DNA of 64,000 nt from Nymphaea colorata (Eukaryota > Streptophyta > Magnoliopsida > Nymphaeales > Nymphaeaceae), in contig NC_045151.1 of assembly GCF_008831285.2 (NCBI RefSeq), positions 6,275,682-6,339,681 on the forward strand, read 5' to 3'. The notes under the pieces were generated by a model. That model saw only the letters and a program-made list of their open reading frames with translations. It made no database searches and was not told where the DNA came from. A program made the position numbers and the translations under genes. Positions 1 through 11,914 of this stretch are shown here, one piece after another (the first letter of the stretch is position 1; every line of letters starts with the position of its first letter).

Positions 1-1
1 A

Positions 2-112
2 GTGCACTGGGATGTGACAGTGACCACTCCAAGACTCAAACATCAGTCCTTAGAGGAGTTGGACCACCTTGCTGCGCAGTATGCTACCACCCTTCGGGGC
101 AAGAAGCATTAA
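2..112 (+). CDS. Possible C-terminal end of an upstream gene (unrecognised)
   Basis: An open frame runs from the left edge to a TAA at 110-112 (last 36 codons). It reads VHWDVTVTTPRLKHQ near its start and ends AAQYATTLRGKKH. The composition is ordinary for a protein (balanced charge, no low complexity) and unlike the AT-rich translations around it, so it may be the last exon of a gene lying mainly outside the window. I do not recognise the family, and 36 codons is short enough to be chance. The copia remnant just to the right is on the other strand and does not explain it. Confidence 0.25.
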   Translation: MHWDVTVTTPRLKHQSLEELDHLAAQYATTLRGKKH

Positions 113-239
113 AGTTAAGAATTATCGAAATTCATGCAATCATGCAGCATGCATGCCAAGATGAAGAAGCAAAAATAATAAAAATTAATAAATGACAAAA
201 AGTAAAAAGTATAATCGTTATGGCTTGAACAAAAAGGGA

Positions 240-2080
240 CAAATAAGGCATGTATCACGTGGTTTCCTATATCAAATGGTTCACATTGAATCCTCTAGGA
301 GTCTGCCAAATTGGCCACTGATTCGATTCAAATAATCCTAAGTCGGCTAATTCAGGTAAAATTTCATTACATTGGCAATGATATGGCTTTCAAATATGCT
401 GTCATAATATAGGCTCACAGGAAGCTTAAATCAAAACAGATGACTGTGAGAAAATTATTTTACACAAGTGAGTTTTCCAGCTCCTGCACTTATAGCTATG
501 TATTTGGCATTGTTAGTGGATCTGGCAATGACAATCATGTTTTTTTCTTGTCCATGTAAGCCATTGAAGTCACCTGCCTAGTTAATATAAAAAAATATTC
601 AATAACATAATTTTGATCACTTTTCTTAAACCATAAACCTTGACAATGTGCCTCCTTAATGTATCTCCTGATTCTTTCGATCGATTTCAAATGAGACAAC
701 TTGGTTTCCTGCATATGATAGCTAACTAGATTGATTGCAAGAGTAATGACCAGACAGTCGCTGTCAAATAGATAAGCTTGCCAATCAATCTCTAAAATCT
801 CTGATTGTCTGCATTAGGATCAGTATCGCTGTTTTCACAAGATGACTTAGCTTTCATGGGCATGTCTGATGGACGGGCTTCGAGCTTCCTAGGTTCTTTT
901 AAGGATATCAAGAGCATATTTCCACTGCAATAGGAAGGCCGCTTTGCAAAAGTATGTTATTTCAATTCCCAGGAAATATTTCAACCTTCCTATAATAATA
1001 ACATGATCAACGTAGAAAAATACAATAGTAGTGTGATTTCCATCTCTCTTGATAAAGAGAGCCATCAGAATGACATCTCTTATATGACCGTCTTTCAAGT
1101 GCTCCACTCAGTTTGGCATTCCAGGCTTACAGACATTGATAGATTTAAGCCACATATGGGCTTTTTCAGTTAGCAAACTAGTCTTTTTTTTTTTTCTTAA
1201 TCAGGGTGTTCAGGAGGCAATTTCATGTAGATTTCTTCCCTAAATTCCCCTTGTACTAGAGATGCAGTCTTTGCATACAGATTCCAGTTATTATTGCTAA
1301 CAATTGACATAATTGTGATGCGTTCATTTATGGGAGCAAAGGTTCATTCAGTGGCGGAGCCACATGGTGACTAGTATGCACAATTTTTGCCCACACGAGT
1401 CTCTTAAAATTTCTTTATTTTTAAGGGGGCTTCTTTAAACATTATCCTTATATATATATATATATATAAAGTATTTCTAAACAAGTGCCCATCCAGCCAA
1501 TTTTTCTAGCTCTGACTCAGGTTTCATTGTAGTCTATTCCATGTGTCTCGGTGAATCCTTTTGCCATAGTCTACCTTTGTATCTCTCATAGGCTCATCAA
1601 TGTTATACTTAATCTTATAGTGCAATTTGTACCTGACAAGCTTTTGAACCTTGGAAGAGAAACTATAATATAGTCCAAGTGTGATTTCACTTAAGAGCCT
1701 CAAGTTCCTCTCTCAGCTATCCTCCATTCTAGCATCTGCTTTTCCTCATAATAAGACTCAAGCTCTTGGGTGGACAATATAATGCTAAGAAAGCCTCTAT
1801 ATGATGGGAAGAAATGCGATCATACTTGTTTAATTTTTTTTCTCAATAGTCTAGATTATGGTAGAGTATGTAATGTAGTCTTTCATGTACCTATAAGATT
1901 GGGATGCTCTTTCAGGCCTTCTAGGTGAGTTTGAACATTGTGGTGTCACTCATTCTTTGTGGGTAATGAATTATCTTCACTTGGAACTAGATAATCTAAA
2001 CCCTTGCCTAGACGTGGATAAGGAGCTTGTTTCTCAATTGATACTTGGTTTTCATTATTACTTTGTATTGTGATGTAGAG
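240..2080 (-). mobile_element. Decayed Ty1/copia retrotransposon fragment (integrase-RT linker to RNase H)
   Basis: Read on the minus strand from high to low coordinates, the copia pol order is kept but the frame is broken many times. At about 1850-2080 lies the proline/arginine-rich linker before reverse transcriptase, ending in KDYITYS. At 1525-1800 is the N-terminal RT block with AKGFTETHGIDY. At 1180-1345 is a block resembling EEIYMKLPPE. At 889-1107 lies the catalytic region, where the usual YVDD has become YVDH, followed by LKYFLGIEI and WKYALDILK. At 600-780 is the IGKL/HMQETKLSHLK-like segment, and at about 430-530 the RNase H motif ARSTNNAKYIAIS. No LTR was found. The element is split by the hAT MITE at 1349-1520. 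Many stops and frameshifts make it non-functional. Confidence 0.8.
1349..1520. mobile_element. Non-autonomous hAT-like MITE, 172 bp
   Basis: The element begins CAGTGGCGGAGCCAC and ends in the imperfect inverted counterpart GCTCTGACTCAG. It is flanked by ggttcatt (1341-1348) and gtttcatt (1521-1528), an 8-bp target duplication with one mismatch, as expected for hAT elements. It carries an (AT)n tract and no coding capacity. It sits inside the decayed copia RT region, so it inserted after that element. A second element with related termini is at 58193-58371. Confidence 0.75.
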
Positions 2081-2169
2081 GAGATCATCATAATCACTTA
2101 AAGTTGAGAAAACTGGCTCCCTCTTTTTGTCATTGTTAGGATAATCTAAGTGATGTTAGAAATGTAGTT

Positions 2170-4015
2170 CATACCTACAGATTGATGCCGATGGGATTAA
2201 ATTCTCTGATCTTGTAAGTGTTTTTTATTTGAAGAAATTCTGTGTATAATCCAATTGTGTCAAAATTTCTCTGTCAATACAATTTTTTTATGGCCAGACT
2301 AGTATTTGATCTCTATTTGATGTATGTATTCTCTTTATGGCCTTTTATACTGGGGTATCCTTTTAGTTAAACATCATAAGTTGCAAGGAAATGGTCACAA
2401 AAAGCTTTTCTACAAGATAAGGTTCAAAGTTTCCAAAAATTTGATAACAAGTATTGCATAAGACTTCACCTTTAAGTATATACCAATTTTTGAAGTTTTG
2501 TAATCTTTTCAAACGTACCAAGCTTACATACATGGGTTTTACAATTCCACATTACGGTGCATACATGTTTTCAGATTTTGCACTCTGATGCACTCAGATT
2601 TTTCAAACTTGGTGCATATAAGCTTGTCATATTTTGTACCTCAATGCATACAAGTTTTTCTATTTCACATTTCAATGCCCGTATTTTTTTTTTCAACTTC
2701 ACACCTTGGGGCACACAAGTTTCCCAAATTTGTACTTCGGTATGCACATGCTCTTCAAATTTTGCACCTTGATGCACACAAGCTTTCCAATTTTGCAAGT
2801 TTTCTAAATATTGCACCATGGTGCACATAGGCTTTTTAAATTCACATGTTTTTTCAAATTTCACACTTCAATGTTCATTTTTGCACATCGAAAATTTCAA
2901 AGTTTTCAAAATTTCATGCTTCGACACTCCAATTCTATGCTTTGGTACAAACAATTTTTACATGCATATACTGATATATAGGGTTTCGCACTTCAGTACC
3001 CGTAAGTAAACGTGCCTTGACATAAGATTTCGTGCATCGGTGCACCCAAGTAAACATATTACTTTACACAAGTTTTGAAACTTTTGTACTTTAATATAAG
3101 GTTTAGTGCTTCGGTGTCCCTAAGTAAACATGTCTTGAAATAAGATTTTGTGCTTTGGTACACCCAAGTAAACGTACCAATGCATAATTTTTTCATGTTT
3201 TGGTGTAAAATTTTGCTTCAGTGCACACAAGCAAATGTGCTTTGGTATAAGATTTCGTGCTGCAACACCCCTAAGTAAACGTGCCTTGACAAAAGATTTC
3301 GCGCTTTGGCACACTCAAGTAAATGTACTAGTCTAAACAAGTTTTCAAACTTACTATTAGATTTTTTCATTTCGGTGCACCTAAGTAAAGGTGTCTCGGC
3401 ATAAGATTTTACGCTTCGGCACCCCCAAGTAAACATATCATTGCGTAAGATTATCGTGCTTCGGTGCATACAAGTACATACATGTTAATGCATATTTTTC
3501 CACTTTGGTACACATTTTTGCGATTCAAGTATGATAAACCTTCCTTACAAGTTATCATATTGCATCTTCCAAGTACTTAATAATTTTACTATTTCTAAAA
3601 GAACAAGAAAATTTTAGTGAATTATTCAATCATTAAAAGACAAAAGTTTTGACAAGATCGTGTTATTAGCAATGAGGAAAGCTTGAGGAAATAGATGGAA
3701 TAAAAAATGAAAGACATGTGATTAGCTTTAATCTCCTATTAAAACAAGAGTTGATCAAGACTCAATCAAAGAACAAGAGACTGAGTTGACCAGAGTAGAA
3801 CAAGCAAAACTAAAAATTGAGCATTTGAGGATCGACACGGGGAAAATGTAGTCATTTCACTACATCAATACTTGAAAGTGTCAGGTAGGCATAAAGTTGA
3901 TTTACGTCTATTCTGAAAAACTGTATGATCTATAAACATTTGTCTAGTTATGTCTTTTAAATCCTTTTGAGCTTGAGCAAATAAGTCCAAAGGGAACCTG
4001 TACCCTAAGACCAAC
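2170..4015 (+). repeat. Left long terminal repeat (LTR) of Ty3/gypsy element
   Basis: This stretch aligns by eye along its whole length with 13510-15335 in the same orientation, with many substitutions and small indels. Anchors include ATGGCC...ACTAGT near 2290 / 13625, the aagttgcaaggaaatggtcaca block near 2380 / 13710, and the ttttgagctTGAGCAAaTAAGTC block near 3965 / 15297. The middle (2530-3480) is a T-rich periodic cassette. The homology continues upstream into sequence that in the right copy encodes the last codons of pol. Either the LTR overlaps the pol end or the left copy is the 3' end of a second element. Exact termini and target duplications were not resolved. Confidence 0.7.
3013..3480 (+). 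repeat. 44-bp periodic cassette inside the left LTR
   Basis: A diverged unit of about 44 bp recurs with the pattern TGYCTTGGCATAAGATTTCG, then TGCTTCGGTGCACCCAAGT, then AAACG. Units start at about 3013, 3131, 3238, 3282, 3392 and 3436, so spacing is 44 bp or about 107-118 bp, the longer gaps holding degraded or inserted copies. A related unit, built around TGCATACAAGTTTT, fills about 2530-2830. Equivalent cassettes are in the right LTR at about 13800-14860. The copies are too diverged and irregular for a simple satellite. Confidence 0.65.
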
Positions 4016-4439
4016 TAATTTGGAAGCTACAAACCCAGGTTCAGTAGAAAGTCCAATAGACATGACATTGTACATGACAAAGCTACATGATCATCAAAGC
4101 CATGGGTCATTGTAGTAATCCGTGGGATGGTGAGATATTTCCCATACGAGTGAAGGTAGGCATGTTCTTCTAATCAAAACAACTTTAGTGTTTTAAAAGA
4201 TAATCTTCATTAATCCCAACCAATGGAGGATTGTTCTTTCGAAATCTATTGATTGCACAACCCAACTAGAGTTATGCAGCCAATAGAAGATCAATGTCAT
4301 AAAACTCAGCCCAACCCTACCTTGCTAAGCTTGAATCTGAGTTTAGATTCTTGCTTAGGATTGCTTGACTTAGAGAATCAAGCACCTAGGACGACCACAA
4401 GTTTAGATTGAAAACATAATCTAAATGCCTGTTAGGAAT

Positions 4440-5770
4440 TACATTCTCAAGAATGTGATCCACCCTTACACAACAACATCAATGAGAAACTTACTTGAGC
4501 ATTCTCTTAATTTCCATCATTTTGATTCATTTTGGTTCATATTTCCACAATCTACTTGATAAGGGCAGTGGAGGAGATGAGAAACTTGTTTTCAATCTCT
4601 CCATGTAAAATACACAGCCACAAACCATCATGGTTCGTATGCTAAGAGGCATGATCCAGCAATACATGCATAAAAATATAATGCATATTGTTGAAATCAT
4701 ACCATGATTTCCTAAAATCCAGCTTAAATCTTTAAAGTTCAATCTCTTGGGAGGAATATTTTCAGCCTTGAATTGGCCGTTTTTAATAAAACAAGAGAAA
4801 GTTCTAGTTTCTTTCAAATCGGCATCCTAAAACACTTTTTAGAACTACTGATTTCATTTACCGTTTTTAGATTTGCATGGGATTAATCTTTATCCCAAAT
4901 GCTGCAAAATCTCATTTAAAAGCTCAATTTTCATTTCTCCAACAGAAGAGACCAACTATGGTAAAATCATCCCAAAAAAATTGTTTATTTTTCCTTAACA
5001 TAAAACCTAAAATTTGAATAGGTTTGGAAAAAGAAAGTTTTCTAAAACCTCATGAATGAAACCCAACGTGCATTCTTGGTGCAAATGGGAACATGGTTAC
5101 AAGAGGTGCATTCTTCTGATTGATTTAAACACTTAACATAAGAAAAGTTAAGTGAATTTCTAATGATTTCTCAATTTTTTAACAATCAAGCTCTTTTAGA
5201 ATTAACATTTCACAATTTTCAGCTATTTAAATCAGAATAAAATCTGATTTTATGGTATTTTGAGACAAAAATGGACGATATGTACGTCTCCCATTTATTT
5301 TGAAAGATTGATTTTGACATCATTTACATGTTTTCCATTGTTTTGATGATTTTATATCAAGTCTCAAGCTTGTGGACTATATCTATAACTTTCATGCTTA
5401 AAGACATTAAGAACATTTGGAGAATGTCCTATAGTCCAATTAGGAAAAAATCAATCTTTATTTGTATGTGAGTTATGAAGCGAAGGTTCATGTTTGAGTG
5501 AATGTTGAGACTATGAGAGAGGGAAGAATGAATGCCTCATATAGTTTCTCTTTTTCTTTCATGCATTTTCACACACCAATTCAAATTGCTCACGTGCACC
5601 TTCTCTAGAAATTAAGTGATCCTATTTTGAGTTGCACATACATCATATTATGTCCAGAACATGAATTTGCATTGATCTATAATGATTCAGACATGAACAT
5701 ACATCAAGATTTAATTATTATTTTTCATAAGTCTATTTCTCATATCTATTTAGATTTCAAAGCATGCATG
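4440..5770 (-). repeat. LTR-like arm, inverted relative to 17530-18960
   Basis: The reverse complement of this stretch aligns by eye with 17530-18960 over about 1.3 kb. Shared landmarks are GTGATCCACCCTT with CATTCT (4445-4475 versus 18935-18955), AATCCCATGCAAA (near 4880 versus 18450), AAAATCAGATTTTAT (near 5240 versus 18113), GCACGTTGGGT/ACACGTTGGGT (near 5065 versus 18270) and GGATCACTTAATTT (near 5620 versus 17745). No coding sequence is recognised. It lies within the gypsy element between the left LTR and the gag-like region. It may be a solo LTR or an arm of a separate inserted element. Confidence 0.6.
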
Positions 5771-6890
5771 ATTTAAAACTAAGGTATGTTTGTTTTCAAT
5801 AGGTTTTGGATAACATTTAGACTTTGAAATTGAAAAATTTAGTCTAATCCTTGGTCTGATTACCTTTGGTCAAGGTGCCAAGAAACAATCAGACCTTGTA
5901 CCGATAGGTCAGGTCATGTCTTCCGGAATCCTGAACAATGAATGAAGGATAGTACAAGCAAGCAACCATGATGGAACTTGTTACTGTCTTGACTAGACAA
6001 AAAAATGTTTGACTTTTCTATGTTTTAAACATTCTCACCCGTAGAGCCATGTAGGTACCCTCATTTGATGTATAGTTAGATTTAGAATTAAGAGAGATTT
6101 TCTATGCTCTCATAAATATAGGCTTGCATATCACCTCTTTCAATTTAGAAGTTGTTTGACACAATGTCCTCTTATCTCTTTGATTTTAACCCCATCTTTG
6201 GCTATGTTGCATTAAAGCTAACTATTTGTGCATACAATTGCATATTTCAAAATTTACCCTCACCTATATGTCTAGGTCATCACACTGCAGAGTACTTCAT
6301 GTATGCATCGGAGTGGTTCAACAGAAAGACCAACCTACTTGAGGTGGGTATTGGCCCTCCCCTCACCCGTACTGAGGCACTATCTAGGTATATTGATGAG
6401 TGATCAAGGAGCAAGATGACCCTTAACTTTTAGAACCCCATTTGCATAAGTACATGCTATGCACTTTTGACTTTTTGCCTAAGTATATAGGCATATCTGA
6501 TATATGGAACAACTAAGGATTTGAAATACTAAGATATCCAGTTTTAGGTGACCAAGCTTATTTTAAACATTTGCATAAAAGAGCTATGTTATTAAGGAGT
6601 GTTGTTTGAAGCATTTTGGGTGTATCTTGTTTGATTATATGTTTATCTCTCTACATTTCTTTTAACACAATACACCAATTTTTCTATCAAAAACTTGATA
6701 GATTTTTCAAAAAAGCCCTTGTTTTTCTGTGTCAAAATAATCCAAAAATTGCCTTTTCAATGTCATCTTGTAGAGTTTCTTGAGCCTATCAAGGTCAAGA
6801 TTGTCATTTTAATTGGAACCTCCTATTAGGTCGAACCTGACAGGCACAATCTTTGACACATGCCATCTCATTTGTCAGTCACCATGATCA
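5771..6890. other. Unassigned stretch within the gypsy element
   Basis: I see no recognisable gene. A short open frame at 6152-6403 (83 codons, +) contains ...CLGHHTAEYFMYASEWFNRKTNLLEV... but matches no family I know. It may be an eroded extra ORF upstream of gag, as seen in some large Tat/Ogre elements, or chance. Confidence 0.3.
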
Positions 6891-8600
6891 GGACATTTCT
6901 CTAAGATACATTGTGCGCTTTATTCTTAGAGGTGACCCACACACTAGATCTATTCCCACAAATGATCTTATGTTCAGCTGGTACGCATAGTGGTTTGAAC
7001 AGTTCAAAGAGGTCTTGCAACATCACCTAGATGATTGTGGTCTTGAGACAATAGCATTGTTAGTGGTTCATAAAATCAATTGTTACTTGATTTATAAGTT
7101 GACTGAGAGGCGGAACTCATACATGTCCACATTTTGGAGAGATGACACATCTCTTCGATGAGTTCACCTACATTTTGGATTTGCCAGAGCGAGTGGGACA
7201 CCACAAGGATCCAATCAATCATCAGTTTGTCATCAACTTCAAGGACCTATTGTACAAGCTCATAGGCATCAGGAGCTAGGACCTCAATAAGGAGGGAAAT
7301 CATAGATTTTCTTGCACACTTTGGAGGTACAATAGAGGAGATGAGTGCCACATTTCTCAAGCAATAACAAAAGACAAAGGAGGTGATATTGATCTGCATA
7401 CCATGACCCTTGGCCTACTCGAACAGACAAGCCCACGTGATATACGTGTTCTACAATAGAATGTGGGGAAACATCAAGGCTTGGTGCCTTTCACTTGATT
7501 TGGTTGGTTTTGCAGTTTTCTACAGGGGTCTTAGTTGATTCATCTTGCAAGATTCTAGCACGATCGAGGGTTTTCTTTAGTTTCTATAGGAGTGGTTCTA
7601 CAGGCACATTGTTAATGTAGGTCAAGCTTTCAAACTTTCTAGTGACAACTTCTTGTCATTACATGCATATAGACAAATGATAGCTGAGCTAGTAGAGGAT
7701 CACATCATTTGTGACTTTTTTCTACAGGAAGGAGCAACTACCCATTACACCTACCATGACAAGATGATAGGCATTCTTATACTTGGCCCACTCTTTGTTG
7801 TCTTGTATAACCACAACGATGCATAACATAATTTTTCAAGAGGCAGATGGATTTTTATATGATTATAGGAGACTTCATTATAGTTTCAGATTTTGATATG
7901 GACAATAAAGTAGGTAGAGCATCTACAGTTTGTCTACTAGAGAGTGGTCCTTAGGGATTGATATTTATATATACTGGGAACCAGCTAGGTCTAAACTGTA
8001 CATGAATTGGTGGAAAACTCTCAGTGTTCTTAAACAATGTTTACAATTTAATGGCATTTTAGCATTTATTTCCCACCAACGTACCAAATGAATACATGTC
8101 TTTCTCTCCATTTTCAAAACCATGTTACTTTCATCTCTCTTCTCAAACTAACATGTATGTTTTGTGTGAAACTTTGACAAAGAATTTTTATTGCAACTTC
8201 CACAAGATCACAAGCTGAAAAAGGAAAAGAATTAAAGTTCAAAGGAGATAGAGAATCCACCTTAGGTAGACTTTACTCTCATGTTGGTCATGCAAAAGAT
8301 GATTCAACAAATAATCAATCAAGGAGCAAAGGCCAGGCCATGTCACAAGAATTCAGAAAGTTCCACTCAAGCCTAGAAACCTAAGGTTTCCACTGGGCGC
8401 ATTGTACATCCTATCCAGTCTCACATTGACGAATTAGAGAGAATACTCTGTCGGATTTAGAGTAAGGAGAAGCTGGATTTCTATGAAGGGCTAGATGAGG
8501 AGGACCTCAAAGGACTTTTTAGGAAATTCAACAAGTTTTGGGGAATAGAAAATCCACACACTCATTTATCAATTTTTTTTGTTGAATATAAAAGTCAGCA
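6890..8600 (+). pseudogene. Decayed gag/ORF1-like region of the gypsy element
   Basis: Short frames broken by stops retain protein-like text. Examples are a segment around 7150-7290 (DEFTYILDLPERVGHHKDP) and KGGDIDLHTMTLGLLEQ near 7375-7425. A charged block at about 8400-8570 includes IDELERILCR and KEKLDFYEGLDEEDLKG. Position upstream of the protease and the general character fit a retroelement gag, or the extra ORF of Tat/Ogre elements, but no diagnostic motif such as a zinc knuckle was found. The assignment rests mainly on context. Confidence 0.35.
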
Positions 8601-9069
8601 ACAATAGCAAAATATTATTATATTATTCAAGACTATATTGACAAAGGCCTATGGTCGATGACACCACTCCTAAAGTCCTCAGGATCCATTCAAAGACCAT
8701 GGTAAGAACACTCTTACCATAGTGGGATAACATTTACTTTTATTAACAAGACCATATTCGGCTGTGTAGACAAGAAGAGAATGTTGTAATGGCCATTGAT
8801 GATAGATCAATAAAGAAACTAATGGATTTTATTCAAGTGCTCAACAAGAAAACATCACTATGAGAATCCAAGCCGATGAGCTCAAGGCCATCAAGAAGCT
8901 CATATACAAGGTCAAAGAGGCACCTTGCAACTACCAAGTCCAATTTCATGGTGTTCAACTAATGGGTCAACAAAGAGGAAAACATGACAAAATATCAATT
9001 GGAATCTTCTTGAGCAAATAAAGAAAGGCAGTCCAACAAGTTATTAACATCCTATGGAATATCTCAGTT

Positions 9070-9699
9070 TTGGACCTTATTAATGCCTCTATCATACATA
9101 GGACTGATATAGAGGAACTGCTCAAATCAAGCACCACTCTAGAAACTCTTGTACAGTTCATCAACTCGGTCATGGCAAATGCTCTGATCACGTTCTCAGA
9201 GGATGATCTACTGGAGCCTCATCAATTTGACAATAATGCACTTTATAATATAGCAAGGACTTGTGACATGAACATCCCATACATACTGATCGATGGAGGG
9301 AGTAGTCTGAATATCTGGTCGGAGATGACAGCCATGGCCTTGAGCCTCAAGGATGTTCATTACACACCAAATGATATGACCATTTATGGCTTTTACTGGA
9401 GCAGGAGGACTGTAAAAGGCAAGATATATCTGTACATACATATCAACTTCACCGTCCATATAGTCTGTTTATGTGTTGGGGATGTGCTACCATCTTATAA
9501 TTTCCTTTTCAGACGACCATGGATACACGAGGCAAATGTTGTGCACTTCACTCTCTACCAATGTGTCAAATGGAGCCAAGGCACCATTACTGTGGCCCGA
9601 GCTGAAAATTTTGAAGAGAGGCTCCCACAACCTCTGGTCTGTTTCATACATAAACTGTTCAGATGTCGAGCATCCAGTGCCCCGACAGAGTGTACTTGA
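9070..9699 (+). pseudogene. Ty3/gypsy gag-protease region (decayed)
   Basis: This open frame of 209 codons contains PYILIDGGSSLNIW at about 9280-9320, the retroviral-type aspartic protease signature in which the catalytic D-S/T-G has become D-G-G. It is followed by the plant gypsy motif PSYNFLFRRPWIHEANVV (9490-9540), equivalent to the conserved GRPWIH block. It lies between the gag-like region and reverse transcriptase, the usual Ty3/gypsy order. The altered active site and the stop at 9697-9699 indicate an inactive copy. Confidence 0.75.
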
Positions 9700-9889
9700 A
9701 AAACAGCTTTGACAACTTGAACATGAATGAACTTAAGATTATTGAGCAAGTCAACATTGTGGAATGGAAATGACCAACCTTCTACAAGCTTAGTGGTAGA
9801 ATCGACGAGACAACCATCAGAGATCACCCTCTATATGAGCGCTTTGCAGCAAAAAGGGCTTCATCTGAATATCAAATTAAGCTAAAAGT

Positions 9890-10040
9890 CACACACTGGC
9901 TTAGGGGCTAACAAAGACGACATCATTGAGCTAGTCAGCAATGGTTGCAAGCATAGTGGCATTGTAGGTTTTGGCTACAAGAGAAAGCCAAACACGAGGA
10001 AGACCAAGGAGATGTCTAGGAAGAAGAGAGGAGCTTAAAG
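9890..10040 (+). pseudogene. Eroded linker between protease and RT of the gypsy element
   Basis: A short frame reads LGANKDDIIELVSNGCK, followed by a basic run containing GFGYKRKPNTRKTKEMSRKK. Similar lysine/arginine-rich linkers occur between protease and RT in plant Tat-type elements. It is followed by a T-rich tract (10060-10085) and about 300 bases with nothing recognisable. Confidence 0.4.
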
Positions 10041-10449
10041 ATAATCGTTGTCATTGTTTTACTTTTTTTGTTTTTTTTTTTTTCGAACTTCTATAGGGAT
10101 GTGGGGGTATCCATACTTCAAATTTATCAATAAAGTTCAATAATTTTACCCATATCTATGTGTCTCTCTATTTTCTCTTTCTCATTATTCATCTTACTAT
10201 GCATAATAAATGCACATCTAGCCTATTTTCTTACCATCACTCTTTATAAGATCAAAACGAAATTCAAACCCATCCATAAGTTGGTAATTAATCCCAAATT
10301 TAGATAGTAGAGGAATCAACATGTCTGTGAAGTCATAAAATAGGAAAAATCAATTCCATAGGCAGGACCAGTCTAGCAAGTGGAACTAGTAGATCCAAAG
10401 TTGGATCCAGAAAGTTTCGCTCAACTATGGAGATGATCACCAACAGGCC

Positions 10450-11890
10450 TTGCTCAATGATCCCACTAAGAAAGGGAATATCAGAACTACAGAAGATACC
10501 AATATGATACAGATTGGTGTCAACTTGGATCTAGAAGAAGAGGAAAGCTGGTTCAATTTCTCAAGAGAAACAAAAAAGTTTTTGCATGGACATATGAAGA
10601 CATGCCTAAATCGGATCCAAGCTAGTAGAGCATAGATTAATTCTCAAACCAGGGAGCTGTCTAATCAAGCAGAAACTAAGGAACTTAGATCCATGAGTTG
10701 AGGATTAGATCAATGAACGACCAGAAAGATGTAATCAAAGCAAAGTTTATCAGAACCATCAATTATCCTGATTAGCTTCTCAACATAGTAGCCATAGCAA
10801 AGAATGACTACCCTTTAAACAAATATCGATATACTGGTTGATAGTATAACAAGCCATGTCATGTTATACTGGTTGATAGTACAACAAGCCATGTCATGTT
10901 ATCTTTTATGGACAGATACTCCTGCTATAATAAGATCAATTGGCTCCTACAGATCAACCCAAGATATCATTCACCACTCCTTGGGGCACTTTTTGCTATA
11001 TAGTAATGACATTTGCACTGAAGAATGTAGGAGTAACATATCAAAGAGGCATGGAAACTATATTTCATGATCATATGCAAAAGTTTATGGACGCCTATGT
11101 AGATGACATCCTAGTCAAGTTTAAGACACACCAAGGTTATATTGCAGTTTTGATTCAAGTTTTCAATAGGATGCTCTAGTACAGTTTGAGGCTAGATCTC
11201 CAAAAATGTGTGTTTAGTGCTGAATAAGGCAAACTTTTAGGATACATGGTGCAACAACGAGGCATTGAAGCAGACTTTTCTAAAGCCAAAGCCATCATTG
11301 ACATAGCAACTCCAACCACCTTGAAGGAATCACATAGTTTACAAAGCAACATGCAAGCAATTTGGCAATTTATTTCCAACCTGGCCCTTGGATATGAGCC
11401 ATTCAATCATTTGCTCAGAAAGGGCATCAAGTTCGAGTGAGACCCACAATGTTAGGAATCCTTTGAGCATATCTAGTAGTATTTACTTAATCCTGTAGTT
11501 CAAAAGCTGGAAGTCTTAAGACGCCCCTTACTGTTTTACATTTCTGTTAACAACTCTGCTTGTGGAGGCTTCTTGGCACAATACAAAGAATATTACAAGA
11601 TTTAGCATGCATGTATTATGTCAGCAAGACCTTCAATATGAAAAAAGGTATTCAATGATAGAGAAAACATGTTTCTTCCATGTCTGGATGTGTTAGAAAG
11701 TGAAATATTATGTGTTCTCCAACGAGTCAGGGTAGTTTTCAAATTAAATCATCCCAATTATATCTTCGAGCAACCATTTATTATAGGAAGAATAGTCAAG
11801 TGGCACGTACTACTCATGCAAAGTGACTTGTAGTACATTGCTTAGAAGCCCATCAAGAGATAAGCATTAGCTGATCAATTAGCAGACTTC
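10450..11890 (+). pseudogene. Ty3/gypsy reverse transcriptase and RT-linked RNase H (decayed)
   Basis: At 10495-10600 a block resembling the pre-RT region (IQIGVNLDLEEEESW...) is readable. At 10940-11180 is the RT core: TTPWGTFCYIVMTFALKN, TYQRGMETIFHDHMQ and the catalytic YVDD at 11096-11107. At 11220-11400 the connection domain follows (YMVQQRGIEADFSKAKAI). At 11570-11880 is the RNase H fused to RT, ending in a recognisable GRIVKW...ADQLADFHYL. Frames are broken by stops and shifts. A 35-bp tandem duplication (10832-10866 and 10867-10901) lies just upstream of the core. Confidence 0.8.
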
Positions 11891-11914
11891 CATTACCTGA
11901 AGAGTTGAAGCCCA

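Noticed and set aside
2557-3469. Several short open frames on both strands
   Set aside because: They arise from the periodic LTR cassette, overlap each other on both strands, and have no recognisable domains.
3013-3480. CRISPR-like array (repeats of similar size with spacers)
   Set aside because: Units are diverged, spacing is irregular, the cassette is present in both LTRs, and the window is plant nuclear DNA.
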